8,140 bases of DNA, taken from assembly GCA_023253495.1 (NCBI GenBank), contig JALRGF010000275.1, forward strand, positions 1-8,140, given 5' to 3'. The position numbers and the translations under genes were made by a program. Positions 6,351 to 8,140 of this stretch are shown here, in pieces (positions within the stretch are counted from its first letter, which is position 1; every line of letters begins with the position of its first letter). Source of the DNA: Verrucomicrobiales bacterium. GTDB taxonomy: Bacteria; Verrucomicrobiota; Verrucomicrobiia; Verrucomicrobiales; V1-33. Below the pieces are notes generated by a model. It did not search any database and was not told where the DNA came from. It worked only from the letters and a program-made list of their open reading frames with translations.

Positions 6351-7544
6351 ATGCCCGCACCCACACCCCCTGATCCTGCCCCCGACGACCGCAACGAGGC
6401 CGCGCCGCCCGCCGGTCCCGGCCTCGGAGCTGTCGTGATTCCGGCCGTCATCTGCGTGATCATGCTGGCCGTGGCCGCGCTTGCCGCCTGGAAAATCCGG
6501 CAGATCAAGGCCGCCCGGGCCAACGCCGGCGCCGCCGCCACCACTCCCGGCACCCATCCCGATTCCCCCTTCGCCCCGACGCTCGAAAACCGCGGCGGAC
6601 CGCCCGGCCCGGCTCCCGACGGCATGGTCTGGATTCCGGGTGGCGAGTTTTCCATGGGCTGCGACGACCCGCGCAGCAGCGTCTGCGGAGGACCGGACGC
6701 CATGCCCGACGCCCGGCCGATCCACCGCGTTTACGTCGACGGCTTCTGGATGGACCGCACCGAGGTCACCAACTCCCAGTTCGCCGCCTTCGTCGCCGCC
6801 ACCGGCTACGTCACCACCGCCGAACGCGTGCCGACCCAGGAGGAATTCCCCGACGCCCCGCCGGAAAACCTCGTCGCCGGCTCCACCGTCTTCACCCCGA
6901 CCGATCAGGAAGTGCCGCTCAATGACCACTTCCGCTGGTGGCGGTACGAGCCGGGAGCCAGCTGGCGCCACCCCGAAGGACCGTCCAGCTCCATCGAGGG
7001 ACGCGGCCAGTTTCCCGTCGTCCAGGTGTCCTACGATGACGCGCTCGCCTTCGCCCGCTGGGCCGGCAAACGCCTGCCCACCGAAGCGGAATTCGAATTC
7101 GCCGAACGCGGCGGCAAAGCCGGCGAACGCTATGCCTGGGGCAACGACCTGCAGCCGGGCGGCCGCTGGATGGCCAATATTTACCAGGGCACCTTCCCCA
7201 TGAAAGACACCGCCGCCGACGGCTTCGCCGGCCTTGCCCCGGTCGCCCAGTTCCCGCCCAACCCGTACGGCCTGCACGACACCGCCGGCAACGTCTGGGA
7301 GTGGGTCAGCGATTGGTACCGCCCCGACACCTACGTCCTCCACGCCAAGCTCGGCACCGTCCGCAATCCGAAGGGACCCGACAGCCCGTTCGACCCCGCC
7401 GAACCCAAAGAGGCCAAACGTGTCCACCGCGGCGGCTCCTTCCTCTGCACCGACCAGTACTGCACCCGCTACATGAACGGCACCCGCGGTAAAGGCGAAG
7501 TCTCCACCGGCAGCAACCACGTCGGCTTCCGCTGCGTGAAATAA
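6351..7544 (+). CDS. Membrane-anchored formylglycine-generating enzyme (sulfatase-modifying factor)
   Basis: FGE uses O2 and Cu(I) to convert the Cys of a C-X-P-X-R motif in type I sulfatases to formylglycine, the residue needed for sulfate ester cleavage. The 397-residue protein has a Pro-rich N-terminus, one membrane segment (about 25-47), a basic then Gly/Ala/Pro-rich linker (48-90), and the FGE-sulfatase fold from MVWIPGGEFSMG (92-103). Landmarks include DRTEVTNSQFAAFV (135-148), RLPTEAEFEFAERGG (241-255), YGLHDTAGNVWEWVSDWY (306-323) and RGGSFLCTDQYCTRY (360-374), ending GFRC (392-395). Cys366 and Cys371 align with human FGE Cys336/Cys341, the copper-binding pair. This separates it from the many FGE-fold proteins (EgtB-like, PvdO-like) that lack the pair. 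Acidic residues precede the membrane segment (D8, D12, D13, E16) and K48, R50, K53, R56 follow it, so the positive-inside rule predicts a cytoplasmic catalytic domain. No sulfatase gene lies in the window. Confidence 0.94.
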   Translation: MPAPTPPDPAPDDRNEAAPPAGPGLGAVVIPAVICVIMLAVAALAAWKIRQIKAARANAGAAATTPGTHPDSPFAPTLENRGGPPGPAPDGMVWIPGGEFSMGCDDPRSSVCGGPDAMPDARPIHRVYVDGFWMDRTEVTNSQFAAFVAATGYVTTAERVPTQEEFPDAPPENLVAGSTVFTPTDQEVPLNDHFRWWRYEPGASWRHPEGPSSSIEGRGQFPVVQVSYDDALAFARWAGKRLPTEAEFEFAERGGKAGERYAWGNDLQPGGRWMANIYQGTFPMKDTAADGFAGLAPVAQFPPNPYGLHDTAGNVWEWVSDWYRPDTYVLHAKLGTVRNPKGPDSPFDPAEPKEAKRVHRGGSFLCTDQYCTRYMNGTRGKGEVSTGSNHVGFRCVK

Positions 7545-7560
7545 CCGCCCTTGCCTCCCG

Positions 7561-7617
7561 CTTCCCCGCTTCCCCGTTCATCCTTCATCCTTCATCCTTC
7601 ATCCTTCCTCTTCCCCG
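7561..7617. repeat. Heptamer microsatellite TTCATCC x4 flanked by CTTCCCCG copies
   Basis: TTCATCC repeats perfectly four times at 7577-7604 and then decays into TTCCTC. CTTCCCCG occurs twice in tandem just before it (7561-7568, 7569-7576) and once just after (7610-7617). Because 7 is not a multiple of 3, any frame across it reads the same SFILHPS cycle, a pattern that yields spurious predicted peptides. The plus strand is almost purely pyrimidine here and the minus strand reads GGATGAA. It ends about 16 bp before the cobA start. Confidence 0.9.
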
Positions 7618-7633
7618 AAGCGGCTTCCCGCGC

Positions 7634-8140
7634 ATGGTCCCACCGATGGTCGATACCCCGCATCCCGACGCCCCCCGCCAGACAGCCCCCCGGACGCCCG
7701 CGCCCGGCATCGTGTATCTCGTCGGGGCCGGCCCCGGCGACCCCGGCCTGCTCACGCTGCGCGCCCGCGAATGTATCGAGGCCGCGGATGTTCTGGTTTA
7801 CGACTATCTGGCCAATCCGCAGTTCCTCCGGTACGCGAAACCGGGGACGGAAAAAATCTACGCCGGCAAAAAGGCGGGCGACCACGCGCTCCGTCAGGGC
7901 GACACCAACGCCCTGCTCATCGAAAAGGCGCGCGAGGGAAAAACGGTCACGCGGCTCAAAGGTGGCGATCCGTTTGTCTTCGGACGCGGCGGCGAGGAGG
8001 CCGAAGAACTGGTCGCCGCCGGCATCCCGTTTGAAATCGTCCCGGGCATCAGCTCGACCATCGCCGGCCCGGCCTACGCCGGCATCCCGGTCACCCACCG
8101 CGCCTTCAACACTCAGCTGACGATTTTCACCGGGCACGAG
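7634..8140 (+). CDS. cobA: Uroporphyrinogen-III C-methyltransferase (SUMT/CobA), 3' end outside window
   Basis: SUMT transfers two methyl groups from S-adenosylmethionine to uroporphyrinogen III to give precorrin-2, the branch to siroheme and cobalamin. The 169 codons present are open to the window edge. Motifs in order: VYLVGAGPGDPGLLTLRA (27-44, the SAM-binding GAGPGD loop), VLVYDYLANP, the KKAGDHALRQGDTN stretch, RLKGGDPFVFGRGGEE (107-122), VPGISS (136-141), PAYAGIPVTHR and TGHE at the edge. These are diagnostic of the CobA/CysG-C family. The first 24 residues are a Pro-rich extension before the conserved domain. ATG 7634 is chosen, ATG 7646 is in frame and equally possible, and neither has a Shine-Dalgarno. 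It follows the FGE gene by 89 bp on the same strand. Whether it is a stand-alone SUMT (about 260 residues) or fused to uroporphyrinogen-III synthase cannot be seen. Confidence 0.94.
   Translation, partial: MVPPMVDTPHPDAPRQTAPRTPAPGIVYLVGAGPGDPGLLTLRARECIEAADVLVYDYLANPQFLRYAKPGTEKIYAGKKAGDHALRQGDTNALLIEKAREGKTVTRLKGGDPFVFGRGGEEAEELVAAGIPFEIVPGISSTIAGPAYAGIPVTHRAFNTQLTIFTGHE

Noticed and set aside
6135..7520. Minus-strand open frame of 461 codons opposite the FGE gene
   Set aside because: It is Gly/Ala/Val-rich with no motif, and entirely opposite a gene with complete catalytic motifs.
7561..7617. CRISPR-like array
   Set aside because: Units are 7-8 bp with no spacers. It is a simple tandem microsatellite.
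7551..8120. Plus-strand frame beginning in the microsatellite and overlapping cobA
   Set aside because: It starts with the SFILHPS reading of the heptamer repeat and continues out of frame through cobA, whose own frame carries all SUMT motifs.

Overview
The window is GC-rich (roughly two thirds G+C by eye). It carries seven recognisable protein-coding genes on both strands, two of them cut by the window edges. The gene set (GlnD, an HflK/HflC pair, RluE, a true formylglycine-generating enzyme, a SUMT-type CobA) and lineage-flavoured sequence such as the GlnD motif EPNVKSGCGGLRD suggest a Gram-negative, aerobic bacterium of the Verrucomicrobiota (Opitutales-like) or a relative. This placement is inference from sequence style. 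There is no rRNA, tRNA, CRISPR array, insertion sequence, phage gene or toxin-antitoxin pair that I can see.

Layout: (1) 1-84 is the 3' end of a plus-strand gene, probably signal peptidase I (lepB). Its stop codon runs into three perfect copies of an 8-bp repeat. (2) 177-2960, minus strand, is a full-length bifunctional PII uridylyltransferase/uridylyl-removing enzyme (glnD), convergent with lepB. (3) A 143-bp divergent gap leads to a two-gene plus-strand operon, hflK-hflC (3104-5217), with an ATGA overlap and clear Shine-Dalgarno sequences. (4) 5218-5644 is a gene-free convergent gap of about 430 bp containing short direct, inverted and tandem repeats. (5) 5645-6235, minus strand, is rluE, a 23S rRNA pseudouridine synthase. 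(6) 6351-7544, plus strand, is a membrane-anchored formylglycine-generating enzyme with both active-site cysteines. (7) An 89-bp gap with a heptamer microsatellite (TTCATCC x4) precedes the 5' part of cobA (uroporphyrinogen-III C-methyltransferase), which runs off the end.

The genes look like independent housekeeping units: nitrogen signalling (GlnD), membrane protein quality control (HflKC with FtsH, not in the window), ribosome modification (RluE), sulfatase activation (FGE) and siroheme/cobalamin precursor synthesis (CobA). A loose sulfur theme links the last two: FGE-activated sulfatases release sulfate, and siroheme serves sulfite reductase. The sequence does not prove they are co-regulated.

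I see no convincing undescribed system. The points most worth a second look are the repeat-rich gap at 5218-5644, the lipobox-like N-terminus of HflC, the membrane anchor and predicted cytoplasmic orientation of the FGE, and the microsatellite in front of cobA.
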